A stretch of DNA of 64,000 nt from Cymbomonas tetramitiformis (Eukaryota; Chlorophyta; Pyramimonadophyceae; Pyramimonadales; Pyramimonadaceae). The DNA is taken from positions 62,001 through 126,000 of the forward strand of contig LGRX02035459.1 in the NCBI GenBank assembly GCA_001247695.2. Reading direction: 5' to 3'. Positions 26,739 through 39,310 of the stretch are shown in pieces (the stretch's first letter is position 1; every line of letters begins with the position of its first letter). Position numbers and translations under genes: made by a program. The notes beneath the pieces were generated by a model. The model was given only the letters and a program-made list of their open reading frames with translations, had not been told where the DNA came from and searched no databases.

Positions 26739-29700
26739 ATGCCCCATTCAGGCGAAGAGAAGAAAACGGTGTGCACGCCGCAAGAGTTTTTCGACATGGT
26801 GGCAAATGCGAAGGGCCACCGTTCGAGAATATGGGAGTGCATCGCCGATACACTCTACCTAGAGGACCATCCGGCGAACATCGAGTATGCCGGCCACCGT
26901 TGGGCATTGGAACCTCCCGTCCACCGAAATCTTGCCATGATCAAAGACGCGATTTTGAAAGTGGTGAGGGACGACGACATTTGTATGGCTCCGCCGGACG
27001 AGTTGAATTTGACCAAGTCCGAGCAACCCACTTTGGATGACCACGACTCCATCAAGAGCAAGGATGTCACGAGTTCCGACGACGCCAGCCCCGATGCCGA
27101 TGCCCCCCCCTCCCCACACCCGATGATGCTCTTGGCCTCCGATGCCGACTCTCCGATCTCCGAGGCCGTGGCCCAAGACGATTCCCGTGCCGATGCCACC
27201 ACCTCCGCACACCCGATGATGCTCTTGGCCTCCGATGCCGACTCTCCGATCTCCGAGGCCGTGGCCCAAGACGATTCCCGTGCCCATGACGCAGACACCG
27301 AACCCATCGTCCGCGAGGTAGCCGACGAGGCCATAATGTGTACTCCGCTAAACCCGGCGTTCCCACACCCTATAGCCAGGTATGGTTTCAAACCCGGTGT
27401 AAACATGGCGCTGTTTGTATAGGTTCTTTGGAATACACAAGGTAAGCATGGCCATGTTCGTACGCGGTTTCGTGCAGACGCCGCCGCGGAGGTGTGGAGA
27501 ACGGTCCACGCGCAAGGGACGCGCAAAAGAAGCCATGTGGTTGCAATCGTTGCGTGGAGAACAACATCACCAAGGAAGTGTCAACGAGAACCATCTACAC
27601 ACACAAAAGGCTTTACGGTTGGCATGTACCTCCACAACCGGATCCGGATGCCGTGCTTCCTCTTAGGCCGCCTACCCCACATGATTCTACCGAACCTACT
27701 TTGGAGACGGATGAAGAGATGGATGAATTCGGAGAGAAGGATTGGGGAGGGGGGTCTATAGGAGATGCCGATGGTCGCGGCATATCCCCGATCCCTCCAA
27801 GTTCCCCCTTCCCGTCTGAGCCAGCAGGTGAGAACCTAATGAACATGGCCATACCTGCCTTGTATAGCTTCAGGTAATTGGTGAACATGGCCATGTTTGC
27901 CTAATACCTGCCCAACGTGCTCGTTGCAGTCGCCTCCCCAACTCGGCAAGAACGTGACGACACCGCCTGTTTTCACGTGAGCGTGACCTCCACACGCACG
28001 AACGAGGAGCTCCTCAAAATCGAGTATGAGTGGGAGAAGATGATGTATTTCCTCAACCACATCGAAGGCATTGACTTCGACGAGTACGAAGGGTGGATGA
28101 AACCCGGCAATTTCGACGATATGTATCCGGAGGATGACGTGCACATCTCTCTTCATTGCGGCAACCAGTCATGGGATGTGGCATTTCCTATCGTGGAGTG
28201 CCTTGTGGGAGTGCGATCGCACCCAATGTTCATCCCCCATCGAGATGATGGCATGAGTGGTACCGCACACGAGGCGAATGGCGAGGAGATGGATGTAATC
28301 AACGAGATACTAAAGAGCTTGGAGGAGATGGTAAAGGTGCGACCAGAAAATAACACAACAACCGCGGTGTCGCTTGCTGCTGCTGCACTTTGAGTTAATG
28401 TGGTTTCAGGTGAGGTTTAAGGTGAGGATATGCACTGGCTAATAAGGTACTGGACAGACATGGCCATGTCTTGCCATTTCTAAATGTAAACAAGGCGAAC
28501 ATTGCCATGTTTGCACAGTTACGTGGCAATGTCCGTCCCATTTCTAATTGTGGTGTCAGTTTCGCAGGATGCTTCTGGTAAGGAAAACCATGCCTTCATG
28601 CTCATGCTCGATCTCTTGGAATGGAACTTGGAGCATGGCCTTAGTCAAGGATCCTTTAACGACTTGTTGGAGATACTTCGTCTAAATTTGCCGAAGATGT
28701 TCCCGGAGGGCACTCTACCGAAGAACTACCAAGAGGCCATAGGACATCTATCCATGTATGGCTTGCCTTCTAAGTCGGTGGACATCTGTGTAAATGGATG
28801 TTGCAGATTCGATGGAGAGCACGCAATGTGCCGGACATGCTCGACGTGTGGCGCCGATAGATGGGCCCCGGAGATGCTCGAGAAGCCGTTGGCGAGCCGG
28901 AGAGGAAAGTCCACGTTTCATTATTGGAACCTCCCGGATCTTCTCAAAAGGAATTTTGCGCACCCGGAGCTTTGCGTGGACATGCAAGCGCACGCCCGCC
29001 ATATTCCATGCGACTTGACCAAGGAGGCGATGGGAACTATGTGGGGTAAGTGAAATTTTCCAGTTCCCAATTGTGAAAGGAATGCCCTTTGAAAGCCTAC
29101 TGAACATGGCCATATTTGGGCCCTATCCCTCTGGAAACCTACTGAACATGGCCGTATCCGGGCCCTGTCCTTCTAGAAACCTACTGAACATGGCCATACT
29201 TACCTGTTTATCGCAGACAGTCCAGCATGGAGGCAACGGCGGGAAAGGTACCCCAAGTTCTTCAGCGATCCCCGCAACGTGGTGATCTTAGGATGTGCGG
29301 ATGGCGCCACGGTGTGGAAGGACCTGCGCGGAGTTTTCCCGGTGACGTTTCAATACCTCAATATGCACCCCACCATCCGCGGCAAGTTCGTGAACATGGA
29401 GGTGTTTGGGATATGTAGCGGCTCGAAGCCAAAAAGCACGCAACCTATCTACGAGCTATTTGTGGACCAGCTGCTCGAGTTATGGGATGGCGTGCCGTGC
29501 TACGACATCGTGAAAAAAGAAACCTTCAACTTGAGGTGCATGTTGTTTAAGATGTTGTTTGACATCAAAGGTTTGATGGATGGCGCTTGTCGCAAGGATG
29601 TGGGGGCGTACATGGCTTGCATTGCATGCAACCTGCAAGGTTGGCGATCTAGCATCTTCAAGGGGATGCGGTATACCTTCCGCACGGAAGCCGAGCCTGG

Positions 29701-32395
29701 TAAACAACCTTCTCTGGTATTCCCTTGATGTACTGCACGCAAGCGACAGTTATTGGTTAAGGATGGCCATGCTTTGCTAGTGTTTTTATAGACATGGCCA
29801 TACCCACGTGTAGACATGACCGAATATGGCCATGTTCGGACAGGTTCGATGATGGGTAGGGCAATGTTCACCCTGTTGCATCGCAGGTCCCGCAGAGTTT
29901 CAAAAGAGAACGGATGCCGAGATACGGCACCACGCGGCGAAGCACCAAACGCTTAAGGAAAGCGGACACTTCAGGATGAAGGATCTCGAGACGATGATGA
30001 AAGCTACCGGTATAAAATTTCCTTCGGAATTCTCACGCTTGCCGTATTGGGATGAGGCCAAGGACTACCTCATCGACTTGATGCACTTGATCAAGAATCT
30101 TGGAGAGCACGTCCTTGACGCCGTGATGGGAACTGACTTTGACAAGAAAACGCGAACGTGGGCGAAATCTCAAGGCATTAAACCCACATGGTGGGCAACT
30201 GGTATTTTCCCCTTTCCATAGGCCTGACCCGACGTGAACCCATCCAGCGAAACCTATGTAAACATGGCTGTGTCCAGCCGTTTTGGCTTATGAACATGCT
30301 TGAACATGGCCATACCTAGGCAGTTCTGTCCGGTTTGTTCAAAAGTTTAGCATCCATACGTGAATTATGGTCGGGTCCGACACTTGAGCAGATGCGAATG
30401 GCAACTACACCAAAAGGACATCCCCTTGGCAGATTGTCGACGTGCGCACCGCTACGGGAAGGTGCTTGAAGAGAGCCGAGGAATTCGCGAGAGAGGAAGT
30501 TGGCTTTCCACGGGAATGGGGAGCGGGTCAATGGAAATTGTTGAAACTGTCTTCAGACGGAAACGCAAAGAAGCTAAAAGCCCACGAATATTTGGTGATG
30601 TTCAGAAATGGACTTTTCGCGATCCTCGCGGCATGGCCAAGGGACGATGACTCACCCAATGCACTCGCACGTTTGGTGGGGCAACTTTCAACGATAGTCC
30701 GGGAAATCACGGCCCACGAGATCGATCTGGAGGTGCGGTTCTCTGGTACCTTGCTCTCATGTTCCCTGTCGCGTCACCAAGAATTTACATTTTGTGTGAA
30801 GGCTGAATGCACATGGCGATGCCCACCTAGTTTACAGAGTGAACATGGCCATACTTGACCATTATCCCTTAGGAACATGGTTAGGCATGACCGTACTTGT
30901 CCATGATCTTCTAGGAACATGGTTGGACATGGCCCTACCTATCTATTGTTGATGGTGAACATGGGGATTCAGGAGCTGCCGACACTTGACAAGTACATTA
31001 GAGAGTGGCTCGTCACCATGGAGAGCTCGCGACATGGGACGAGCCCTCACTGGTGGGTCCTCAACACACATCTATTGTGTCACGTGGTAGACCAACTTCG
31101 AGACCTCGGGCCGGTTCGCGAGTATTGGATGTTCGTATTCGAGTCCTTAAATGGCAAAATCGGGAGGTGGGTGAAGAACAATGCCTTCCCGGTGCAGAGC
31201 ATCATGAACGGAATCGGGCGGCAGAAGACCATTCAGTATGTACGAGGGTTACTTATGGCACTTCGCAACGAAGTTCCACGGCCACTTGTCGTCCCCGCTC
31301 TTGTACGGGACCGCGTTGTTGTGGCCGATAAAGGGAAGAAGCACACATTGACCGAAGGCGAGCGAGCGTGCATCGATGTTTGGATGCGCACCAATGTGGG
31401 GCATTACCGACGGTTGCAAGACCTGCTTGATGCATATCATGAGGACTTACGAACAAGGTAAGGCCTCATCTAATCAATGCCTGAATGAAACACTAAGTAA
31501 ACATGGCCATGTTCGTGCATGATTTCCATCCACGTTTCCACAAACTAATCACTCAGGTGATTCGCAGGGTCAAGAGAGGCGGTCGTGGCTTGAAGAAAGG
31601 ACTGCAAAGGAGGATGACATGCCGTCTAGCCGCCGACGAAGATCCGACTCCTTGGCTCGGACGACCATTCACTCCCGACGAAATCGAGTTGTTGCGTGGT
31701 TGCCCCACAAAGTGCCGCAGGTTTAACAAGGTACAAGTGGGTAACATGCGAAACCGCATCGCTGCTGTGGACAAGAAGTTCAAAACTGTCCAGTGTTATT
31801 TCCGCTCTTTTTTCATCGAACGCGTGCGTGGAACAAGTGAAGAGGAAGAGACTGATAGGTGCGTGCCTTTCTGCTTATGATTAATGAGTAAACATGGCCA
31901 CGTTCTAGCCCTACCTAGGAATGTATTGTGTAAACAGGGCCATGTCCACCTAGTTTCTTTAGATACCCTGGGTAAACATGGCCATGTTCAGACGATTCCT
32001 GTAGTTTTTGCAAACCAATTCCTCAATTATACATGCGTGCCAGGCTCGCCCGTCTTGAAGACGTCTATGCCATCAAGCTTGGTGGAGTCGAGTACATATT
32101 TGTCAAGGCGGCTTGGCTGCAGAAGCCGACAAAAGCAAAGATCGCCATGTATAACCGGATGAACTCCATAGTTGGCCCGGACAGCGTCACTGGCTGTTTC
32201 TTTTGCGATGACCCCGAGAACCCTGACACCGTCTTCGATACCAGAGAGCCATTCATGCTCGCAGATCAGATCGCGTCGCAAGTAGTAATTGTGAAGCATC
32301 CTTGCATGCAAACTGCGGTGGTTCTTGACCCTCGAGCAGATTTCTTCGAGCAGAATGTCCAGGATGAAAATCCTAGCGAGGACGAGCTTGCTTAG
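26739..32395 (+). CDS. TNP2-type CACTA transposase, at least ten exons
   Basis: Exons (approximate first start) 26739-27379, 27478-27827, 27930-28330, 28568-29045, 29217-29699, 29887-30201, 30392-30732, 30973-31457, 31568-31858 and 32044-32395 join in phase at every junction (phases 2,1,0,1,1,1,0,2,2) using GT-AG sites. Exon 2 has a CGCNRC knuckle-like motif. The TNP2 core (Transposase_21-like) spans 28568-30201: CRTCSTCGADRW, DPRNVVILGCADGATVWKD, LFVDQLLELWDGVPCYD and LIDLMHLIKNLGEHVLD. Exons at 30392-31457 match DUF4218 (WWVLNTHLLCHVVDQL, FESLNGKIGRWVKNN). The last exon resembles DUF4216 (EPFMLADQIASQVVIVKHP). It acts as the element's transposase. No stop or frameshift was seen. Translation may start further upstream. 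Confidence 0.88.
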
Positions 32396-32454
32396 TACTT
32401 AGGCCTGCAGTACGACATGGCATTTGTGTAGTGTAAATAGATAGCATCAGTTTG

Positions 32455-32720
32455 TGTATATACATAAACAAGGGTAAGTATGGCCCTACCTATCATGTAT
32501 CTATACCCAAGTACAGGGTAAGTATGGCCATGTTTATACATAAACAAGGGTAAGTAGGGCCCTACCTATCATGTATCTATACTCAAGCACTAGTCAGGTA
32601 AGGCCATGTTTATACATAAACAAGGGTATGTAGGGCCCTACCTATCATGTATCTATACTCAAGTACAAGGTAAATATGGCCATGTCTATACATAAACAAG
32701 GGTAAGTAGGGCCTTAATTT
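32455..32720. repeat. TE1 right subterminal array, 76-bp unit
   Basis: About three and a half copies in the same plus-strand orientation as the left array, starting just after the transposase stop, with the same GTAGGGCCCTAC and ATGGCCATG palindromes. Confidence 0.9.
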
Positions 32721-32726
32721 AGTAAG

Positions 32727-33300
32727 GACTATTTTACTCATTTAGTAAGGACTAAATAAGCGTAATAGCCCCAAAAAAACAGATTCCAAAAATATTTTTT
32801 TCCAATGTTTTCAAGTACAGCCCAGGTACAGCCCAGGTACAGGGTAGGTATTGCCCCCTACTTACCCCTTACCTACCCAATGCCCATACTGACCTAACTT
32901 TGAGGTGCTGTAACAGGAAGCGTAAAATGTTTTTTCAGTTAAATCTTTGGAGACTGTCCATAGTAAGGACTAAATAAGCGTAATAGCCCCCAAAAAACAG
33001 ATTCCAAAAATATTTTTTTCCAATGTTTTCAAGTACAAGTACAGCCCAGGTACAGCCCAGGTACAGGGTAGGTATTGCCCCCTACTTACCCCTTACCTAC
33101 CCAATGCCCATACTGACCTAACTTTGAGGTGCTGTAACAGGAAGTGTAAAATGTTTTTTCAGTTAAATCTTTGGAGACTGTCCATAGTAAGGACTAAATA
33201 AGCGTAATAGCCCAAAAAAACAGATTCCAAAAATATTTTTTTCCAATGTTTTCAAGTACAGCCCAGGTACAGCCCCAAGTACAGGGCAGGTACCGAGTAG
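32727..33300. repeat. TE1 right array, about 222-bp unit
   Basis: About two and a half copies (TAGTAAGGACTAAATAAGCG at about 32742, 32962 and 33187) containing A-runs, GTACAGCCCAGGTACAG words and ACTTACCCCTTACC. This unit is not present at the left end, so the two ends are asymmetric. Confidence 0.85.
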
Positions 33301-33529
33301 CACAACTTTGAGGCCTCAAAAAGTGAGGTTACCAAAGCCATTCCACCCAAAACTTCGCTCCATATGTCTTACATCGACCCAAACCATCGACATCAACAAT
33401 AAAAAACAAACTATCGGAAACTTCATTTCACCCGATTTTGGCTGGTTTTGCCATTTTACTGCCGACATTGCCCAAGTAGGGCCCTACTTGGCTCGAAACA
33501 CAAGGTAAACACAAGGTAAACACAAGGTT

Positions 33530-33543
33530 CTAAATTTGTAGGG
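33530..33543 (-). repeat. TE1 right terminal inverted repeat
   Basis: CTAAATTTGTAGGG, the complement of the left end. A perfect palindrome CAAGTAGGGCCCTACTTG lies about 55 bp inside it (33473-33490). The target duplication ACG follows at 33544-33546. Confidence 0.93.
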
Positions 33544-34775
33544 ACGGCCCACCACCCCGTCCATTCTCACAATCGATTACCTCCCCAACAGTGCTCGTCA
33601 CGCAGCAGCAATTATATTAACCCCCAGGCACGACAGTACAACCCATCACGACAACAGTACCTCAGCACGTTTACCGCAGCCGCTGCCCGCAGCCTATCAG
33701 CCGCGATTTAGCCCTTAACCCCACATTCAGTTATTCAGCCACACGACAGCCACGTCATCGCGTATTCTGACAGCAACCCAAACCCGATGTCTGTTCGTCC
33801 ATAATGCATTTTCCCAGAGAGCTCCCACTTTCTCAGAAACCTTCAACCCAGAACGAACAGGATGACACCCCCACCGGATGTCACACGAAGTCCGCCGGAT
33901 AAGCGAAGCCCATCTGTGGTCACGCGCTAATCAGGCGGCATCACAGGCAACACATCATCCCAGCCGCGCCACGTGGACGAGGCCCCCGGCTCTCTGCACC
34001 AGATCGCAGATGGCACCCACGACAGCAAGTAGAACGACGCGAAACACCGCGAAACGCTCCCGAGCGCGGGAACGCTCGCCGACCCGCGACTGACGCATCA
34101 CCTGTGACGTCGAGCCACAACAAGTAACTCTGTTTGAAATCTGACATCTCAAAAGTCACCAACGGGATGTAGCATCCAGCAACGATTCAAACGCAGAAGC
34201 CAGGCCACCGATTGGAGAAGACGAAACATCGCGAACCGAAAGGTCGCCAAAAACCTCAAGGCGGCTGTAGGAAATTAGCCTCTTAACAGGAAAGTAGAGA
34301 CTTTTCAGTCAGTCTGCTGAGAACTATCTGAACCTTTCAAAATCATATTGGTCGTGCGTAAGTTTGTAATATTGGATATTTCCCGTTGCCGAATTCACAG
34401 CAACCTTGCGAATCTAAACGCACCAAGCACCGTCTTGAATCAGTCAGGGACAGCCCTCTCGGCACAAGTTTCACACGAACGCATATCGCAGCTTTCGCGG
34501 ATACGAATTCACGTTCGCGCCCGCTCCGCTATAACGTATATAAGTAAATTCATACCCGCGCAGTTGTGGGTCAATTCGCACTCTTAAAGGCCAAAGCTCT
34601 ACGCAGTCAAGGTGAGTTCGAGACGCCGGGCGTTATGTGACTTTTTAGCATGACTTCTCGCAAGAAACGGGCAGACGTGCGGGACCACGCTGAGCCTCCC
34701 AACGAGAAGCCTGGAGTACGGTTGAATTCACCCCGCAGCAAAGTACAGGCGCGCAAAATTGTATCGCGAATTCAT

Positions 34776-34804
34776 GTGTATGTGTGTGTGTGTGTGTGTG
34801 TGTG
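34776..34804. repeat. Microsatellite (GT)n
   Basis: About 14 GT dinucleotides. Confidence 0.9.
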
Positions 34805-36239
34805 CTCGTGCTGCAGCTACGCTTTACCGCCGTGCGCTAAACGCCACAACTGTCCTTTTCTCGCCTTTTCCACGCGAAGGCGTCGTCTTCTCTGCCCACG
34901 ACTACTTTTCTTTTCCGAACTCCGGTGGGAATTCTCAGGTGAGACGCAGCACTTCGCTCTCCCGTGAATTCCCACCCCTAGATAGAGTGTTGCGGAGAAG
35001 CACGGTAACGCCGGGGCAGCCAGTCCCGTTGCCCGGTACTCGTAAGAACACGTCCGAGACGATGGAATTCAGCGTGTTCTTCCAAGCTCGTTTTTGCCAC
35101 GCCAACCTTCCAGCGCAACACTTTTGGTGAATCCTTCGAAGCCGACAAAACGGCCGTTTCTTCTTCGCGGGCTTTTTGCTGCTTTTGGTGTGCATCCACA
35201 CGCTCGCCAGCCCATATCACCGGCGAGTGAATTCACACCACTCGACCTCTGCCTGTACAACATGAATCCGCGAAGTCCTTTCGACCGTTCACCTCTGCCG
35301 ACACCGCTTGTGCTGACCCTGAGGACGTCTTCCCGTCTGCGTGCTTTCTCTCCTGGGCATTCCCAACCGGGTTGGCTAGCACAACCCGAGTGCTGAATTC
35401 AACCTTTTTAGCCAGCACTGGCAAGCTGTGAATTTGGCCTCTAGTGCCTGCTGACCGTCGTCTTTTTTAGCATCCACACGCCTACCGTTCCACACGAGCT
35501 TTGCAGCGAAGCCCCGCCTTTCAGCCTGCCCTGAAGAACTGAGAATTTACAAGCCTATGTCACCCCCAATTGCTTTCCCCTAGGTAGCCTCCACTGACCA
35601 GGCACCTTTTTGCCAGTTTGCCGGTCTTGCCCCATGGGGATGCACAGTCAACCGTGCCAGCTTTTGAAGTTATCTCAAGCTGAGACTTTTTCAGTGAGTC
35701 AGCCAAGTAAGCTGAACCTTCCACATTCCATATAACTAAAATATTTCCCTTTCAACAACCCCCGCAGCCCAGCATCGCTGCCCCGCACACCCGCGCCCCA
35801 AACATCCCATCCACTTCTCACCCGCGTACCCGCAGCGCACTACCCGTCACGACACAGCGCGCGGTTCATAATCGCGACATATACTGTGCCGGCGCTTTTG
35901 CTGCGACAACTTTTTCAACATTTACGCCTTCGCGAGACTGAAGACCCGCTTTAGATCCCAAGTGACGCCTGCTGCATATCGGCACCCTGGTAGCGGAGGC
36001 AAACGACAAAAGGATAAATGAACCAGGAAACCTAAGAACTGGAACTTAGATAGGTACCTTGGCAGAGCAATCCCAGGGGGTAGATCACTCCTAAGGGGGG
36101 GCTGATGCCCGGAGGCACAGCGTAAGCCGGTATACTTGAGCCGATGCATGTGTGTCATCAAGAGTAATCGGGGATTGACGAGGTGACAGTGAAGTCGGGC
36201 TCGAGATTACGGTGAGAATGAGTACCAGATGTCTGGGAG

Positions 36240-36283
36240 ATGACAGTATGACAGTATGACGATATGACAGTATGACATTACAG
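36240..36283. repeat. Short tandem repeat (ATGACAGT)n
   Basis: Four to five imperfect octamers of the TATGACAG type, the last degenerate. Confidence 0.75.
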
Positions 36284-38107
36284 GAGTATGGCATCATGGT
36301 ATGACCGTCATCGGGTTATTCACGAGGCATCCGAATCTAAGGTGTTACATTGTATAAGATCGGGATATGATCGGGTCAGAATTGGTTGGTGCATCGTGAC
36401 ATGATGTCGGGTAGCCCAGTCGGTATGACCAGGTTGCCGAGCTACGGAGTTAAATGGAGCACTTGAGAAGTGAACGGCCTTCAGAACTCAGATCGTAACG
36501 AACTTTAACACCTAATTAATCTGGCCCTGCCCCAGTGATATAATAAAAAAAGAATATTGTATGTACCTTTACATGTTCACACAAAAATAACTTCTGAGTA
36601 TATTTTTCTAGTGCCCCGGCACAGTTCTTCACAATTGGCACGTATCTCTTGCCCATTGAAAGTGATTGTGGTTGACAGGAAGATGCCGATTCCGGTTCCC
36701 TTGACAATGCCGATGCCGATGGAAACTTGCCGGACCCGGAAGCCGTTCAAGAAGAGCTCGACGAATGACTCGACCATGTCGACCCGGAACTTGCTAGAAA
36801 GGTGACGGAAGAAATCGAAGGAAAATTAAAGTCGTTGGAGAACTTGGCTGATATGGAGGTAACGTTCGCTGTTTGAATATTTTGCTCAGAATTGAAAATT
36901 GTATATAGTGTGATGTCTTTTGTACCCGGAACACGCCCGGAAGTTACGAGGGACGTCTTTCGTGCGTCTTCCTGACGCCTTCCGTTTTATCCTTCGATGA
37001 CAGACCGCAGCGACGAGCTCCGAGGATACCCTACTCGACTTATTGGAGTGGAATCTGGATGGCAATATGACTCAAGAATCCTTTGGGCAACTGCTGCACA
37101 TTTTGAAAACTAATCACCCGGACGTATTTTCTAATTTGCCCGATTCCTCTAAACAAAGCATTGCTCGGTTTAAGGTCATGGATATCCCACTCCTAGTGGT
37201 GGACCTTTGCCCGCATGGGTGCGTGATGTTCGAAAAACAATTCGCGGACTTTGACCACTGTCCAAGGTGCGGGGCATGCCGTTGGGAGGGAGGTAAGGAT
37301 CGGTGCGGTGCGGGGAATGCCGAGGGTGCGGACGACACCCGGAATGCCGAAGCCACCCCGAGTGCAAAGCGGGGGAAGGCGAAGTGCCAATTCTATCATT
37401 GGCATTCCAAGGATTTACTTCAAGCAATTTACAGCCATCCCGGCGTTGCTGGGCTCATGCGTTCGCACGCCACGCGGGAAAAGTCTGAGGAAGGCATTCT
37501 GGAAGACATTCCCGGTGAGTAACACATTGATAGAGCATATCCTGCATTGCCCCGAAGACGTACAGAAGGTGCACATAATGCCTTCCGTACATCTTCCGTA
37601 TGACTTCCTGATTCCTACTACTTGAATGAATTTAAGTTGTATTTATGTATCTTGCAGATGGATCTGAGTGGAAGGCGAAGCAAGCTACATATCCCGACTT
37701 CTTCAAGGACCCTCGCAACGTCATCCACATGCTTTGCGCCGACGGGGCCACCGTTTGGAAGGACAAGTCGGGGGTTTTCCCTATCTACTTTCAAGTGTTG
37801 AACTTGCCACCGGAAATCCGCAAGAAGTTTGTGAACCTTGAGTTGTGGGGAATGATGGCGGGGAAGCCGAAGAACACCACCAGGTAGCCCCTTATTTGTG
37901 TCGCACGGGGTATTTTATTTGTCGTGTCGCAAAAGATCCGTTTATATTAACGACGCTTCGCAGCTTTTTCAGAAATATGCTGTTTTTCATTTCGTTTCCC
38001 TTAAAGGAGCGAAACAGGTTTCCTGGAAAAAAGTGACATCAACAGGCCACACCGCAGGAGCTGTCCCTCAAAAATTATGCCGTTGGAAATTTTTCGAAAA
38101 TTTTCTG

Positions 38108-38455
38108 CCCATGTCAGCAGTCCTACCCCGGATTGTGTCGAGCGCTCGCGCTTTACCGGCCAATCATGATACGATAGCATCTCAGCAGTCCTACCCCGGA
38201 TTCTCTCGACCGATCGTTCGTAACCGACAGCGAGAGACACGTTTAACAATTCAAAATTATACCACGAAGATATGCGGAATTTCCAATTATGAATTTGTCG
38301 CAACACTTCTCTAACAGGTCTACCGATCTCAGGAGTCCTACCCAGGATTCTCTCGATCGATCGTTAGTAACCGACAACGCGAGACACGGGTAACAATTCC
38401 ATATTTTACCCCGAAGATATGCGGAATTTCCAATTATATATTATTTACGCATCTC
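38108..38455. repeat. Direct repeats inside the Mutator-like element
   Basis: A block beginning CAGCAGTCCTACCCCGGATT and continuing to GATATGCGGAATTTCCAATTAT occurs at about 38180-38290 and again, slightly changed, at about 38328-38440; its first 30 bp also occur at about 38115. Confidence 0.8.
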
Positions 38456-38739
38456 GCAATTCAAGATCATCTCACCACTCCTACAAGTATCGGGAGACAC
38501 GCGGCGCGGCGCCGACACAAATGGATATGATATGATATGATATTCTGGCAAACGCCTCATTCTTCCTCAAGGTCTCATCCTGCGCCTACCTGCAGTCTCA
38601 GCGGCTTGTATTTTTGTTTGACTAATGTTTTTTTACGCGCTACTGTTCTTTGTCGATATTTCATATTGACCATGTTTTCGTGTGCATGCGTGGAACCCGG
38701 CGGGGGGGGCTTCCTGCGATGTTCCTACATGAGCCGCAT

Positions 38740-39310
38740 CCCGCCAGCAGCCGATTCTAGTTTCCTGCGATATAGGGATATTTGGAGACCGTCGGGCGTC
38801 TTTACATTCCGCCTGACGGTTTGGGCTCAATTCCCAGAATTCTTCTTTCCTGAGCAGTGATTTACTTTTGCAGGTTGCCGTGTATGCTGTGCCTTTTTTG
38901 AAGCCGCCAGCAATGCTGCTGGCGGCATCCGTGTTTCCCACATGCCCTTCTAAATTTATGGGATGCTCGGAGACCGGCGGGTTTCTTTACAGCCCGGCGG
39001 TTTGGGTTCGATTCCCAACATCTTTACTGACCAGCGTTTCGTATTTTTGCAGGTTGCCGTGCTGACGCTGTCCTTCTTCTGAAGCCGCCAGCAACGTTGC
39101 TGGCGGCGTTGACTTCCGTTGCCCTGCATTGTTTACGCAGGTTGATTTCTTGTAGTAATTTCAGACCTCCTGTTGAACTGGTCCTAGTCTGCTGTCAAAA
39201 TTAAGATATCTGGTGAGTAACCTTCCACCCGAGGACGAAGTACCGGCTGTCGGTATATCGGGTTTGATTCCCAATGTGCTGACAGATTCCGTGTTCGTGT
39301 GTTGCAGGCG
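38740..39310 (+). repeat. Repeated units with T-arm-like segment and GC hairpin
   Basis: Two full units and one partial unit. Each has a TGGG-loop-CCCA arm resembling a tRNA T-arm (38821-38836, 39001-39019, about 39260-39274; the second contains GGTTCGATTCC, a perfect pol III B-box). The two full units then carry a GGTTGCCGTG block and a strong hairpin GCCGCCAGCA...TGCTGGCGGC (38903-38926 and 39084-39107). No full tRNA fold was found. They may be tRNA-derived SINE remnants. Confidence 0.45.

Larger units (their letters stand above)
21399..33543. mobile_element. TE1: complete CACTA-like DNA transposon, 12.1 kb
   Basis: Bounded by a perfect 14-bp terminal inverted repeat (CCCTACAAATTTAG at 21399-21412; its complement at 33530-33543) and flanked by a 3-bp direct duplication ACG (21396-21398 and 33544-33546), as expected for CACTA/EnSpm elements. 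The left third carries a minus-strand gene (22023-24206) and the right half a plus-strand TNP2-type transposase (26739-32395), divergently arranged. Subterminal arrays of a 76-bp unit lie at both ends. Both genes look intact, so the copy may be autonomous. Confidence 0.92.
33547..36540. other. Intergenic stretch, no firm gene
   Basis: About 3 kb between TE1 and TE2. A TATATAAG at about 34537, a GTGAGT donor-like site at about 34611 and an ATG at 34650 (MTSRKKRADVRDHAEPPNE) could be a promoter and short first exon, but the frame runs into a GT microsatellite. Two similar blocks containing GAGACTTTTyCAGT (about 34300 and 35685) suggest an old repeat. Nothing else is recognisable. Confidence 0.4.

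Noticed and set aside
34537..34967. A host gene with TATA box, first intron and ATG 34650
   Set aside because: The frame enters a GT microsatellite and no continuing exon with protein-like composition was found.
38960..39030. A tRNA gene in the Mutator-like element
   Set aside because: Only the T-arm and B-box are recognisable. No acceptor stem, D-arm or A-box could be folded.
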